From Lysinibacillus composti (lineage in GTDB: Bacteria; Bacillota; Bacilli; Bacillales_A; Planococcaceae), in NCBI RefSeq assembly GCF_016908465.1, contig NZ_JAFBDY010000002.1:186001-250000 (forward strand): DNA of 64,000 bases, given 5' to 3'. Numbering within the stretch: position 1 is the stretch's first letter; each line of letters opens with the position of its first letter. The position numbers were made by a program, and so were the translations under genes. Shown here one piece after another: positions 8,268-16,146 of this stretch. Below the pieces are notes generated by a model. That model ran no database searches, was not told the origin of the DNA, and was given only the letters and a program-made list of their open reading frames with translations.

Positions 8268-9284
8268 ATTAGTAATCTACAAGATCAACTACATAGACCG
8301 CTCAGAGATTTAAGGATATCAGTAACAGATCGTTGTAACTTCCGATGTCAATATTGCATGCCAGAAGAACTATTTGGCCCTGATTTTGCCTTTTTGCCGT
8401 CTGAAAAGATATTGAGTTTTGAAGAAATCGAAAGGTTAGTAAAGATTTTTGTCTCACTAGGTGTGAAAAAAGTTCGTATTACAGGTGGGGAGCCTTTACT
8501 GCGTCGAGATTTACCAAATTTAATTGAACGCATTCATCGTATTGATGGAGTAGAAGATATCGCCTTAACAACCAACGGCACATTATTAAAAAAATATGCC
8601 AATGATTTGGCAAAAGCAGGATTATCAAGGGTTTCTGTTAGCCTTGATTCGCTAAATGAAGAACGTTTTTTTGAGATGAATGGTCATCGGGGTAAAGTGA
8701 AAACGGTATTAGAAGGTATTGAAAAAGCTGCAGAAGCAGGCTTGCATGTGAAAATTAATATGGTAGTTCAAAAAGGTGTTAATGAACAAGATCTCGTTTC
8801 GATGGCAAAATATTTTAAAGACAAAAAGCATATTCTCCGTTTTATTGAATATATGGATGTAGGTAACTCAAATGGTTGGAAAATGGATGACGTTGTATCG
8901 AAGAAAGAAATGATTGAACAAATTCATCAAGTGTTTCCGCTGAAACAAGTTGAACCTAATTATCAAGGGGAAGTAGCGAAGCGTTTTCAATATCAAAACG
9001 AACAAGGTGAAATCGGTATCATTTCATCTGTGACAGAATCATTCTGTTCATCTTGTTCCCGTGCCCGTATTTCAGCTGAAGGGAAATTGTATACTTGCTT
9101 ATTTGCTACAGATGGAACTGATTTACGGGAATTATTAAGAACTGGGGAAGATGATGCATCAATTATCAAATGTATTTCGGATGTTTGGGAGAATCGAACT
9201 GATCGCTATTCCGATGAACGAAATGAACAGACGATGGAGAAGAGGAAAAAGACAAAAATCGAAATGTCGCACATCGGTGGTTAA
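8268..9284 (+). CDS. moaA: GTP 3',8-cyclase MoaA, apparent ATT start codon
   Basis: Radical SAM enzyme for the first step of Moco synthesis, GTP to 3',8-cH2GTP. The SAM cluster motif is CNFRCQYC and the C-terminal cluster motif is [25 protein letters not shown] and the GHRGKV segment are typical. The first in-frame ATG (8358) falls immediately after the CxxxCxxC motif and would destroy the enzyme. Upstream, the frame holds no ATG, GTG or TTG before the stop. An ATT at 8268 sits seven nt after AAGGAG (8255-8260) and gives [21 protein letters not shown], the expected MoaA N-terminus. So initiation at ATT is by far the best reading. The gene follows fdhD by 16 nt. The last 25 residues are basic and end in GG, as in the family. 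Confidence 0.93.
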   Translation: MSNLQDQLHRPLRDLRISVTDRCNFRCQYCMPEELFGPDFAFLPSEKILSFEEIERLVKIFVSLGVKKVRITGGEPLLRRDLPNLIERIHRIDGVEDIALTTNGTLLKKYANDLAKAGLSRVSVSLDSLNEERFFEMNGHRGKVKTVLEGIEKAAEAGLHVKINMVVQKGVNEQDLVSMAKYFKDKKHILRFIEYMDVGNSNGWKMDDVVSKKEMIEQIHQVFPLKQVEPNYQGEVAKRFQYQNEQGEIGIISSVTESFCSSCSRARISAEGKLYTCLFATDGTDLRELLRTGEDDASIIKCISDVWENRTDRYSDERNEQTMEKRKKTKIEMSHIGG

Positions 9285-9298
9285 AAGAAAAAACAAAA

Positions 9299-9323
9299 AA
9301 ACCGGCAAAATGCCGGGTTTTTT
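9299..9323. terminator. Convergent terminator between moaA and moaC
   Basis: CCGGCA (9302-9307) pairs with TGCCGG (9311-9316) around a short AAA loop, flanked by an A run on the left and a T run on the right. It can therefore end both moaA (plus strand) and moaC (minus strand). Confidence 0.75.
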
Positions 9324-9327
9324 CTGT

Positions 9328-9810
9328 TTATTTATGCATAAAGGTGCCGCTTTTACCACCCGTTTTTTGAAGAAGATAGGTTTCTTTAATGACCATATTT
9401 TTGTCGACAGCTTTACACATATCATAAAAAGTCAGTGCGGCAATGCTCGCTGCAGTTAATGCTTCCATTTCGACGCCTGTTTTGCCACTGCATTTTACTG
9501 TAGCTTGTATGTGAAGTTCATATCCATCTTGTGCTTTAGTATATTCAAATTGGAAATCTGTTCCTTGCAGCATGATCGGATGACACATCGGGATAATATC
9601 TGCTGTTTTTTTAGCACCCATAATCCCTGCAATTTGTGCGACTTGCAAAGGATCACCTTTTTTTATGCCACCTTGTTGGATAGCTTGATAGACTTCATCA
9701 GATAAAGTAATCGTACTACGAGCGATGGCTGTACGTTGTGTAATGTCCTTTTCTGAAATGTCGACCATTTTCGGACGACCTTCTTCGTTCCAGTGTGTAA
9801 AATTATTCAT
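9328..9810 (-). CDS. moaC: Cyclic pyranopterin monophosphate synthase MoaC
   Basis: Converts 3',8-cH2GTP made by MoaA into cyclic pyranopterin monophosphate. The 160 residues carry the family signatures [14 protein letters not shown] at the N-terminus, [15 protein letters not shown] (active-site lysine and histidine region) and [19 protein letters not shown] with [10 protein letters not shown]. It is of normal length and complete. It is the last gene of the moaB-mobA-moaC operon and overlaps mobA by 8 nt, which implies translational coupling. It shares a bidirectional terminator with moaA. Confidence 0.97.
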   Translation of the reverse strand: MNNFTHWNEEGRPKMVDISEKDITQRTAIARSTITLSDEVYQAIQQGGIKKGDPLQVAQIAGIMGAKKTADIIPMCHPIMLQGTDFQFEYTKAQDGYELHIQATVKCSGKTGVEMEALTAASIAALTFYDMCKAVDKNMVIKETYLLQKTGGKSGTFMHK

Positions 9811-10393
9811 AAGTAGACTCCTTTTTATCTAATTGTGACCAATCTAGTTGCGTATTAATATTTACGAATGTTGAGCATTCTTCTTCAAATTCAACATAAC
9901 GAACACGAAGTTGCTCTAACAAAACTTTCATACTTCTCTTGTTTTGTTGAAGTAATAGATTTGCTTTTGGCAAAGCACTGCGGCGATATAAAGCTGCAAG
10001 AGGCTGTATTCTAGAAGCTTGTTTAGGAACAATCGCGTCATAACGATCATCGATATATGTAAGCATAGTTTGGACAAAATCTACATTCATATAAGGCATA
10101 TCACTTGCAACTATAAAAAACCACTCAACATTTTGGAAATTAGCTAAGATGTTCTGTAATGCAGACAGAGGGCCTTGATGAGGTTGTTTTTCAATAATCA
10201 TTTCAATCTGGTCTTCTACAAACTTCGATTCTAAGTTAGCATTTGTAGCGATTATTAAAGGCTGTAGTTGATTTTTTTGTAAGGCAATAAGACTGTTCTT
10301 ATACAAAGGTTGACCATTAAACAATTCAAACATTTTCGGTTGACCATATCTAGAAGATTGACCACCAGCTAAAACAACACCAGCTATTTTCAT
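9803..10393 (-). CDS. mobA: Molybdenum cofactor guanylyltransferase MobA
   Basis: Transfers GMP from GTP to molybdopterin to make the MGD form of the cofactor used by formate dehydrogenase. The nucleotide-binding loop is [17 protein letters not shown], close to the family GGxSxRxGxxK. ASDMPYM is the metal-binding acidic site, and [10 protein letters not shown] matches the molybdopterin side. At 196 residues it has normal family length. The ATG overlaps the stop of moaB (10390-10393) and its own 3' end overlaps moaC, so all three are coupled. It fits the bis-MGD requirement of the neighbouring fdhF. Confidence 0.95.
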   Translation of the reverse strand: MKIAGVVLAGGQSSRYGQPKMFELFNGQPLYKNSLIALQKNQLQPLIIATNANLESKFVEDQIEMIIEKQPHQGPLSALQNILANFQNVEWFFIVASDMPYMNVDFVQTMLTYIDDRYDAIVPKQASRIQPLAALYRRSALPKANLLLQQNKRSMKVLLEQLRVRYVEFEEECSTFVNINTQLDWSQLDKKESTYE

Positions 10394-10884
10394 ATGCGAT
10401 TCAGCTCACTGACAAAATGTTGTACAGTAGGAATAATTAGTTTTGTCATAGCAAGTTTTACTGCATTAACGGACCCAGGTAGCACATAAATGGCGGATTT
10501 TTCACGACAACCTGCTGTAGCACGGCTAAACATAGCTTTTGGACCGATTTCCTCATAACTTAATGATCGAAATAATTCACCAAATCCTACCATTTCTTTT
10601 TCGAAAAGGGGGAGAATCGTGTCGTAGGTTTGGTCCCTAGGTGTAAATCCTGTGCCACCTGTGACGATGACCGTGTTAATATCTTGATTAGTACACCATT
10701 TTTTTACATACTTTGATATTTCAAATGGTTCATCTTTTGAAATTTGATAGTCAATGATTTCAAATGAAGCTTCTTGTAGTAAAGTTTGAATTTGTTGACC
10801 TCCGAAATCATTCGCCTTTGTACGTGTGTCACTTACAGTTAAAATGGCAGCTCTTATTGGTTGTTGATGATGTGTAGGGTGCAA
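10390..10884 (-). CDS. moaB: Molybdenum cofactor biosynthesis protein MoaB
   Basis: Molybdopterin adenylyltransferase-fold protein of the MoaB/MogA family; in Bacillus it is thought to adenylylate molybdopterin before metal insertion by MoeA. Signatures: AAILTVSDTRT at the N-terminus, VIVTGGTGFTPRDQTYD (the binding loop with the conserved aspartates) and LPGSVNAVKLAM near the end. It has 164 residues. It is the first gene of the moaB-mobA-moaC operon and has a promoter at 10942-10969 that faces and overlaps the one for moeB. Confidence 0.95.
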   Translation of the reverse strand: MHPTHHQQPIRAAILTVSDTRTKANDFGGQQIQTLLQEASFEIIDYQISKDEPFEISKYVKKWCTNQDINTVIVTGGTGFTPRDQTYDTILPLFEKEMVGFGELFRSLSYEEIGPKAMFSRATAGCREKSAIYVLPGSVNAVKLAMTKLIIPTVQHFVSELNRI

Positions 10885-10920
10885 GCTGTAAACCTCCTTT
10901 TCTTTAGTTGAATGCGTTTT

Positions 10921-10969
10921 TTACTGAAAAACATTGTTTTTATTATAATGCTATAAATGAAAAGGTCAA
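10921..10969. promoter_or_regulatory. Overlapping divergent promoters of the two Moco operons
   Basis: Minus strand: TTGACC (10969-10964), 16 nt, TATAAT (10947-10942), serving moaB. Plus strand: TTACTG (10921-10926), 17 nt, TATAAT (10944-10949), serving moeB. The two -10 boxes share bases in ATTATAAT, so polymerase bound to one strand must exclude the other. The plus -35 element is weak. Confidence 0.55.
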
Positions 10970-11001
10970 ACCAAAAATAAAAGTTAGGAAGGCAAAAAGT
11001 T

Positions 11002-12018
11002 ATGCATAATAGATATTCTAGACAAGAATTATTCAATCCGATTGGAGAAAAAGGACAGCAACTATTAAAACAAAAGCATGTCTTGATTATTGGTGTTGGT
11101 GCATTGGGGAGTGCTAGTGCAGAAGCTCTTGTAAGGGCAGGCATTGAAAAGTTAACGATTATTGATCGTGACTACGTAGAGTGGAGTAATTTACAAAGAC
11201 AACAACTGTATACCGAACAAGATGCCCAAGAAAAAGTTCCTAAAGTCATTGCAGCAAAAAATCGCCTCCAAAGTATTAACTCATCAGTGGAAATTAATGA
11301 ATTTATTCTTGATGCCTTTACAGAGAAATTACCAGGTATACTTAAAGATGTAGATATTATGATAGATGCAACAGATAATTTTGATGTTCGCTTTATGATG
11401 AATGATCTTGCGCAAAAATACCAAATTCCATGGATTTATGGATCTTGTGTTGGCAGTTATGGTGCGACTTATACGATTGTGCCAGGTAAAACACCTTGTT
11501 TACATTGTTTGCTAAAAGTTATGCCAAATACAGGGATGACTTGTGACACGGTTGGGATTATAAGTCCCGCTGTCCAAATTGTCGCAGCTTATCAAGTCGC
11601 TGAGGCATTAAAACTTTTAGTAGGCGATGAAGAAGCTAGAAGAAAATCCTACTTAACATTTGATGTTTGGCAAAATCAACACTATGAAATGAATGTGGAA
11701 AAAGTACGCAATCATGATTGTCCCTCTTGTGGACAAAATCCCACATATCCCTATTTATCCTATGAAAATCAAACAAAATTAGAGGTACTATGTGGGCGTG
11801 ATGCAATACAGATTCGTCCAGCAAAACCTGTTCACCATAATTTAGATCAGCTCGCGGTTAAACTTAAGCCTTACGGAGATATTCAACAAAATCCGTATTT
11901 ATTATCTTGTCAAGCGCCAGACTATCGAATCGTTATTTTCCAAGATGGTCGAGTGGTGATTCATGGTATACAGGATATTGAAAAAGCTAAAAGCATTTAT
12001 TATCGTTTACTAGGGTAA
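11002..12018 (+). CDS. moeB: MoeB/ThiF-type adenylyltransferase
   Basis: Activates the C-terminal glycine of MoaD by adenylylation so sulfur can be added. The nucleotide-binding fold shows VLIIGVGALGSASAEALVRAG and the catalytic residues around IIDRDYVEWSNLQRQ. The zinc site is formed by CLHC and CPSC pairs, and the TGMTCDTVGI segment holds the reactive-cysteine region. A C-terminal stretch of about 80 residues beyond the E1 fold is present as in B. subtilis MoeB; it lacks the CRxG active loop of a rhodanese, so it is not the MOCS3-type fusion. It is the first gene of the moeB-moeA-mobB-moaE-moaD operon, with its MoaD substrate encoded at the operon end. It could also serve ThiS, but the context favours Moco. 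Confidence 0.95.
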   Translation: MHNRYSRQELFNPIGEKGQQLLKQKHVLIIGVGALGSASAEALVRAGIEKLTIIDRDYVEWSNLQRQQLYTEQDAQEKVPKVIAAKNRLQSINSSVEINEFILDAFTEKLPGILKDVDIMIDATDNFDVRFMMNDLAQKYQIPWIYGSCVGSYGATYTIVPGKTPCLHCLLKVMPNTGMTCDTVGIISPAVQIVAAYQVAEALKLLVGDEEARRKSYLTFDVWQNQHYEMNVEKVRNHDCPSCGQNPTYPYLSYENQTKLEVLCGRDAIQIRPAKPVHHNLDQLAVKLKPYGDIQQNPYLLSCQAPDYRIVIFQDGRVVIHGIQDIEKAKSIYYRLLG

Positions 12019-12031
12019 AGGAGTGTTCAGG

Positions 12032-13321
12032 GTGTTACAACAAAGAAAACCAATTACAGTGGGAGACGCTGTGCAACGAGTGATGGAATATGCATTTCAA
12101 GAAAAAAAAGAGTTAGTCTCATTACTACAAGCACATGGTCGCTTTCTAGCAGAAGATATTGCAGCAGATCACGACGTACCAGCTTTTGATCGTTCTCCTT
12201 ATGATGGATATGCGATTCGCTCGGTTGATAGTCAAGGGGCAGCTTCAGAAAATCCAGTTACCTTTACGATTGTGGGGGAAATCGGTGCAGGCTATGTATT
12301 TGAAGAAGAAGTTTGCAATCGAGAAGCCGTACGAATCATGACGGGTGCTCCTATCCCAAAAGGATGTGATGTGGTCGTCATGTTAGAATTAACACATACT
12401 TTTGAAGAAAATAATCAAATGTACATGTCGATTAAACGAACTTTTGAAGCGGGAACAAATATTTCTTATAAGGGTGAGGACGTACAAAAAGGTACGATTC
12501 TTATTGAAAAAGGACAATATATCAATCCTGGTGTTGTCGCATTACTTGCTACTTTCGGTGTAGATCAAGTACCTGTTTTCCGAAAACCAATTGTAGGTGT
12601 CATTGCAACTGGAAGTGAGTTACTAGATCCAAGTGACTCTTTACAGCCGGGCAAAATTCGTAATAGTAATGCCTATATGATCATGGCACAAATTGAACGT
12701 GCTGGGGCAACCGTCAAATACTTCGGTAAATTTAGCGATGATATCAATTTATGTATTGATGTTGTCAAAAAAGCCTTAGAAGAAGTAGATATATTAATAA
12801 CAACTGGAGGCGTTTCGGTAGGTGATTATGATTACTTACCAGCTATTTATGAAGCTATTGACGCAAAAGTATTGTTTAATAAAGTGGCAATGCGACCAGG
12901 GAGTGTTACGACTGTAGCTGCTCGAAATGGTCAATTATTATTCGGACTTTCAGGTAACCCATCAGCTTGCTATGTTGGTTTTGAACTATTTACACGTCCA
13001 ATTATTCGAAAGGCATTTGGGAATAAGCAACCGCATCTTCGTAGGGAGCAAGCTGTTTTGGGGGCCGATTTTAAAAAGGCGAATCCATTTACTCGTTTTG
13101 TCCGTGGGATTGCTTCATACGAAGATGGTCAATTAGTTGCCGTTCCTTCTGGTTTTGATAAATCAAGTGCTGTTTCGTCCTTAGCGGGAGCGAATGCCTT
13201 TATTGTATTACCTGGCGGATCACGTGGATACGAAAAAGGAATGCAAGTAGCTGTCTTATTGTTAGAAGATTTGCAAGGAAGTGAGTGGCCTTGGGACAAC
13301 ATCAAAAAGTCCTACAAATAG
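12032..13321 (+). CDS. moeA: Molybdopterin molybdenumtransferase MoeA
   Basis: Inserts molybdate into adenylylated molybdopterin. Recognised by DRSPYDGYAIR, GAPIPKGCDVVVM, GSELLDPSDSLQPGKIRNSN, TTGGVSVGDYDYLP and LSGNPSACYVGFE, spread over the usual domains. GTG at 12032 is preferred as start (protein begins MLQQRKPITV), nine nt after AAAGGAG; a GTG at 12023 abuts that site. About 429 residues, normal. It follows moeB closely, and its last 37 nt overlap mobB in another frame. Confidence 0.96.
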   Translation: MLQQRKPITVGDAVQRVMEYAFQEKKELVSLLQAHGRFLAEDIAADHDVPAFDRSPYDGYAIRSVDSQGAASENPVTFTIVGEIGAGYVFEEEVCNREAVRIMTGAPIPKGCDVVVMLELTHTFEENNQMYMSIKRTFEAGTNISYKGEDVQKGTILIEKGQYINPGVVALLATFGVDQVPVFRKPIVGVIATGSELLDPSDSLQPGKIRNSNAYMIMAQIERAGATVKYFGKFSDDINLCIDVVKKALEEVDILITTGGVSVGDYDYLPAIYEAIDAKVLFNKVAMRPGSVTTVAARNGQLLFGLSGNPSACYVGFELFTRPIIRKAFGNKQPHLRREQAVLGADFKKANPFTRFVRGIASYEDGQLVAVPSGFDKSSAVSSLAGANAFIVLPGGSRGYEKGMQVAVLLLEDLQGSEWPWDNIKKSYK

Positions 13322-13809
13322 TAGGTTATCAAAATAGCGGAAAGACAACGTTAATGGAACAACTAATTTCACAAGCCGCCACTGAAGGTTTACAAGTAGG
13401 AACCATCAAGCATCATGGACATGGTGGACCTCCTATGAGTGACAATGCAAAAGACAGTGTTCGTCATGAGCAGGCAGGAGCTAGTGTAACGGCAGTTGAA
13501 GGGGCTGGAACGTTGCGCATGAGTATTCAACAAAGTAACTGGCAACTTGCTGATATACTCGCTATTTATGCATTATTTAACATCGATATTATTTTGATCG
13601 AAGGGTATAAGAATGAACACCATTCCAAGGTTGTTCTGTTGCGAACATTGGAAGATCAAGAATTACTGCAAAAAGTGACGAATATCATCTGTGTACTATA
13701 TTGGCCGACCTATCCACTAGAAAAGCAATTAGAATACCCAACTTTTTCAATTCATGACAAGACACAGTATATGGAATTTTTAATGAAAGAAATGAGGGGG
13801 ATATCATGA
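13285..13809 (+). CDS. mobB: Molybdopterin-guanine dinucleotide biosynthesis adaptor MobB
   Basis: P-loop GTPase that assists MobA in guanylylating molybdopterin. Walker A is GYQNSGKTTLM, followed by the family motif TIKHHGHG and the DSVRHEQAGA segment, with IDIILIEGYKNEHHSKV as the second nucleotide site. It has 174 residues. The GTG start lies inside the moeA 3' end (37-nt overlap) with AAGGAA just before it, so it is probably translated by coupled reinitiation. The stop overlaps the moaE ATG by 4 nt. MobB is accessory in other bacteria, but its presence fits the bis-MGD demand of formate dehydrogenase. Confidence 0.95.
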   Translation: MALGQHQKVLQIVGYQNSGKTTLMEQLISQAATEGLQVGTIKHHGHGGPPMSDNAKDSVRHEQAGASVTAVEGAGTLRMSIQQSNWQLADILAIYALFNIDIILIEGYKNEHHSKVVLLRTLEDQELLQKVTNIICVLYWPTYPLEKQLEYPTFSIHDKTQYMEFLMKEMRGIS

Positions 13810-14282
13810 ATACACCGTTGTTTGAGATTGTAGATATACCAATTAACGTTGAAGAAGTAAGGCGAAAAGTAACAGACCGTAATGCTGGTGCTATTACGCT
13901 TTTCATTGGAACAGTTCGAGAATTGACAAAAGGAAAAAAAACATTACATTTGGAATATCAAGCATATCCAGCTATGGCTATTAAAATGTTTGAACAAATC
14001 TCTAAGGAGATACAAGAGCGGTGGCCAGAAGCGAAAGTTGCCATTACACATCGTATTGGGCATCTAGATATTTCAGATATTGCCGTTGTAATTGCGGTAT
14101 CATCACCACATCGTAAAATTGCCTACATGGCGAATGAATATGCCATTGAGCGTATTAAACAAATTGTTCCCATTTGGAAAAAAGAGTTTTGGGAAGATGG
14201 TACAGAATGGATTGGCGATCAATTAGAAAAAGTCCCATACCCAAAAGGAAATCCATCTATAAAAAGAGGTGAACTTTCGTGA
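13806..14282 (+). CDS. moaE: Molybdopterin synthase catalytic subunit MoaE
   Basis: Large subunit of molybdopterin synthase; adds two sulfurs delivered by MoaD to cPMP. Family features: NAGAITLFIGTVRE, LEYQAYPAMA, ITHRIGHLDISDIAVVIAVSSPHR and the lysine-rich active segment VPIWKKEFWEDGTEW. At 158 residues it is full length. It overlaps mobB by four bases upstream (ATGA) and moaD by four bases downstream (GTGA), giving tight coupling with its partner subunit. Confidence 0.97.
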   Translation: MNTPLFEIVDIPINVEEVRRKVTDRNAGAITLFIGTVRELTKGKKTLHLEYQAYPAMAIKMFEQISKEIQERWPEAKVAITHRIGHLDISDIAVVIAVSSPHRKIAYMANEYAIERIKQIVPIWKKEFWEDGTEWIGDQLEKVPYPKGNPSIKRGELS

Positions 14283-14512
14283 TTAACATACTATTATTTG
14301 CTCACTTACAAGAAGCAATCGGAAAATCAGAATTAAGAGTTGACCTATCAGATTATACTGTTGGTCAAATTAAAGAGTGGATGGAAAATCAATATCCACA
14401 ACTGTCTCTTCAAAATATAATGACTGCAGTAAATGAGGAATTTGCAACAGATCAGATGATTGTAAAAGATGGAGATACACTTGCGTTTATTCCACCTGTT
14501 AGTGGAGGGTAA
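14279..14512 (+). CDS. moaD: Molybdopterin synthase sulfur carrier subunit MoaD
   Basis: Ubiquitin-fold small subunit whose C-terminal Gly-Gly is adenylylated by MoeB and converted to a thiocarboxylate. The protein is 77 residues and ends in IPPVSGG, the required tail. GTG start overlapping the moaE stop, with AGAGGTGA upstream. It ends the operon; the 47-nt hairpin that follows is the terminator. Confidence 0.96.
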   Translation: MINILLFAHLQEAIGKSELRVDLSDYTVGQIKEWMENQYPQLSLQNIMTAVNEEFATDQMIVKDGDTLAFIPPVSGG

Positions 14513-14545
14513 TGAATACTTTTAGACATAAAGCTAGAACATCTA

Positions 14546-14592
14546 AAAACAGGTGTATTGAAACACGATTCGCGTTTCAATACACCTGTTTT
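14546..14592. terminator. Strong convergent terminator, moaD/modB
   Basis: Nineteen-base perfect arms (14546-14564 and 14574-14592), beginning AAAACAGGTG and ending CACCTGTTTT, with a 9-nt loop. A-rich on the left and T-rich on the right, so it serves both moaD on the plus strand and modB on the minus strand. Confidence 0.85.
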
Positions 14593-14604
14593 ACTTTTTC
14601 TAAA

Positions 14605-15294
14605 TCACTTACTATTTTCATTCTTTATCCGTACAACTAGCAACATGAAAAAGGAAATAATGACCATTGAAATGACCCACATCCAGGCCATTTTCATATT
14701 CCCAGAATCAATTGCTATATAAATTGCTGTCGGAATTGTTTGGGTTTCTCCCGGAATGTTACCAGCAAACATTAAGGTAGCACCAAATTCACCTAATGCC
14801 CTCGCAAAGCTTAATATACTTCCAGAAATAAGAGCCTTCGAAGCAAGAGGGATAGAAATGAATAAGAAAATTCTCCACTCACTTGCTCCATCTATTCTAG
14901 CAGCGTCTTCAATGTCAGTGTTTATTGCCTGAAATCCTGATTTTGAAGACTGATACATAAGTGGAAAAGCAACAACAATTGCTGCAATAACAGCAGCCCA
15001 CCATGTAAAAATAATAGGCTGCTTAAAAAGCCATTCAATAACTTGTCCAACTATACTATTCTTTCCAAAGATTACAATAAGGAAAAAACCAACAACAGTA
15101 GGGGGGAGTACCATCGGGAGCATGAGTATTGTTTCCAAAACAGCTTTCCCTTTAAAAGTTTTTCTAGCAAATACGTGACCTATTAATGTACCTAGTAAAA
15201 TAACGATAACACCTGAAATAGTAGCTATTTTTATCGACAACCAAATTGGACTCAAAAACTCTTGCATAAACTCTTTATTTAATAGTAAATCCAT
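14605..15294 (-). CDS. modB: Molybdate ABC transporter permease ModB
   Basis: Inner-membrane channel subunit of the molybdate importer. About five to six hydrophobic helices. The ATPase-docking EAA loop is EDAARIDGASEWRIFLFISIPLA-like, with conserved glycine. MVLPPTVVGFFL is a typical ModB segment. The ATG at 15294 (MDLLLNKEF) is preferred: it lies ten nt after AAAGGTG, while the TTG at 15303 is too near. It overlaps modA by about 20 nt, so it is translationally coupled. It is the last gene of the ATPase-modA-modB unit. Confidence 0.95.
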   Translation of the reverse strand: MDLLLNKEFMQEFLSPIWLSIKIATISGVIVILLGTLIGHVFARKTFKGKAVLETILMLPMVLPPTVVGFFLIVIFGKNSIVGQVIEWLFKQPIIFTWWAAVIAAIVVAFPLMYQSSKSGFQAINTDIEDAARIDGASEWRIFLFISIPLASKALISGSILSFARALGEFGATLMFAGNIPGETQTIPTAIYIAIDSGNMKMAWMWVISMVIISFFMLLVVRIKNENSK

Positions 15295-16087
15295 ATTTTT
15301 CAAACACCTTTAATGCTTCGTCGCTTTGTAAATACAAATAAAAATCTTTGGCTACTTCGTAATGTTGTGAATCCTTAATAATACCAACAGGATAAATAAT
15401 AGGAGAGTGTGTAGCAGGATCTGCATTTGAAACGACTTTTATTTTATTTGAAATTAATGCATCTGTTTTATAGACAATTCCAGCGTCAATATTGCCGGTT
15501 TCAACATAGGATAATACTTGCCGTACATCCTTTGCATAAACTATTTTTGATTCAACATCTTTCCAAAGATTCATCTGTTTAAGAGACTCCTTTGTGTACT
15601 TCCCAGCAGGCACTGTTTCTGGCGTACCGATTGAAATTTTACCTGTACTTTCTTTGACAAGGTCTTCGAAACCTTTAATTGATTGATTCTCTTTCGGAAC
15701 AACTAGCACGAGTTCGTTTCCAAGTAGATCTAGACCATCTTCATTTGCTATTATTCCTTCCTTAACTAGTAAATCAAACTTGTCATCTGCTGCTGAGAAA
15801 AATAAATCAACTGGTGCTCCTTGAGAGATTTGTTGTTGTAAAGAACCAGAAGCTCCAAAGTTGAATTTCAATGTGATTCCAGGATGTTCTTCTTCGTATG
15901 TATGTTGTATGACATCCATTGCATCTTTTAAACTAGCAGCTGCTGAAATGATTAATTCTTCATTTTCTGATGGTGTTTGTGTTTCTCTTTTGTTTTGTGA
16001 TGGTTCTGTACTCCCGTTATTAGAACAAGCTACGACAAATATAAGTGAAAAAAGTAAAATAACTGTTAGTTTAAAGCGATTATGCAT
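15275..16087 (-). CDS. modA: Molybdate-binding lipoprotein ModA
   Basis: Extracytoplasmic receptor of the molybdate ABC importer. It starts with a lipoprotein signal (basic N-terminus, hydrophobic core, lipobox VVAC). The mature part shows the ModA hallmarks ISAAASLKDAM, NFGASGSLQQQISQGAPVDLF and TGNIDAGIVYKTDA. At 270 residues it is complete. It precedes modB and follows the ATPase gene by 59 nt. It supplies the metal for the Moco operons next door. Confidence 0.95.
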   Translation of the reverse strand: MHNRFKLTVILLFSLIFVVACSNNGSTEPSQNKRETQTPSENEELIISAAASLKDAMDVIQHTYEEEHPGITLKFNFGASGSLQQQISQGAPVDLFFSAADDKFDLLVKEGIIANEDGLDLLGNELVLVVPKENQSIKGFEDLVKESTGKISIGTPETVPAGKYTKESLKQMNLWKDVESKIVYAKDVRQVLSYVETGNIDAGIVYKTDALISNKIKVVSNADPATHSPIIYPVGIIKDSQHYEVAKDFYLYLQSDEALKVFEKYGFTIK

Positions 16088-16146
16088 GTTTCGGCCCCTA
16101 TTCTATTAATGTTTATCTGACTAGAATTATTTTAAAAGTTCATATC

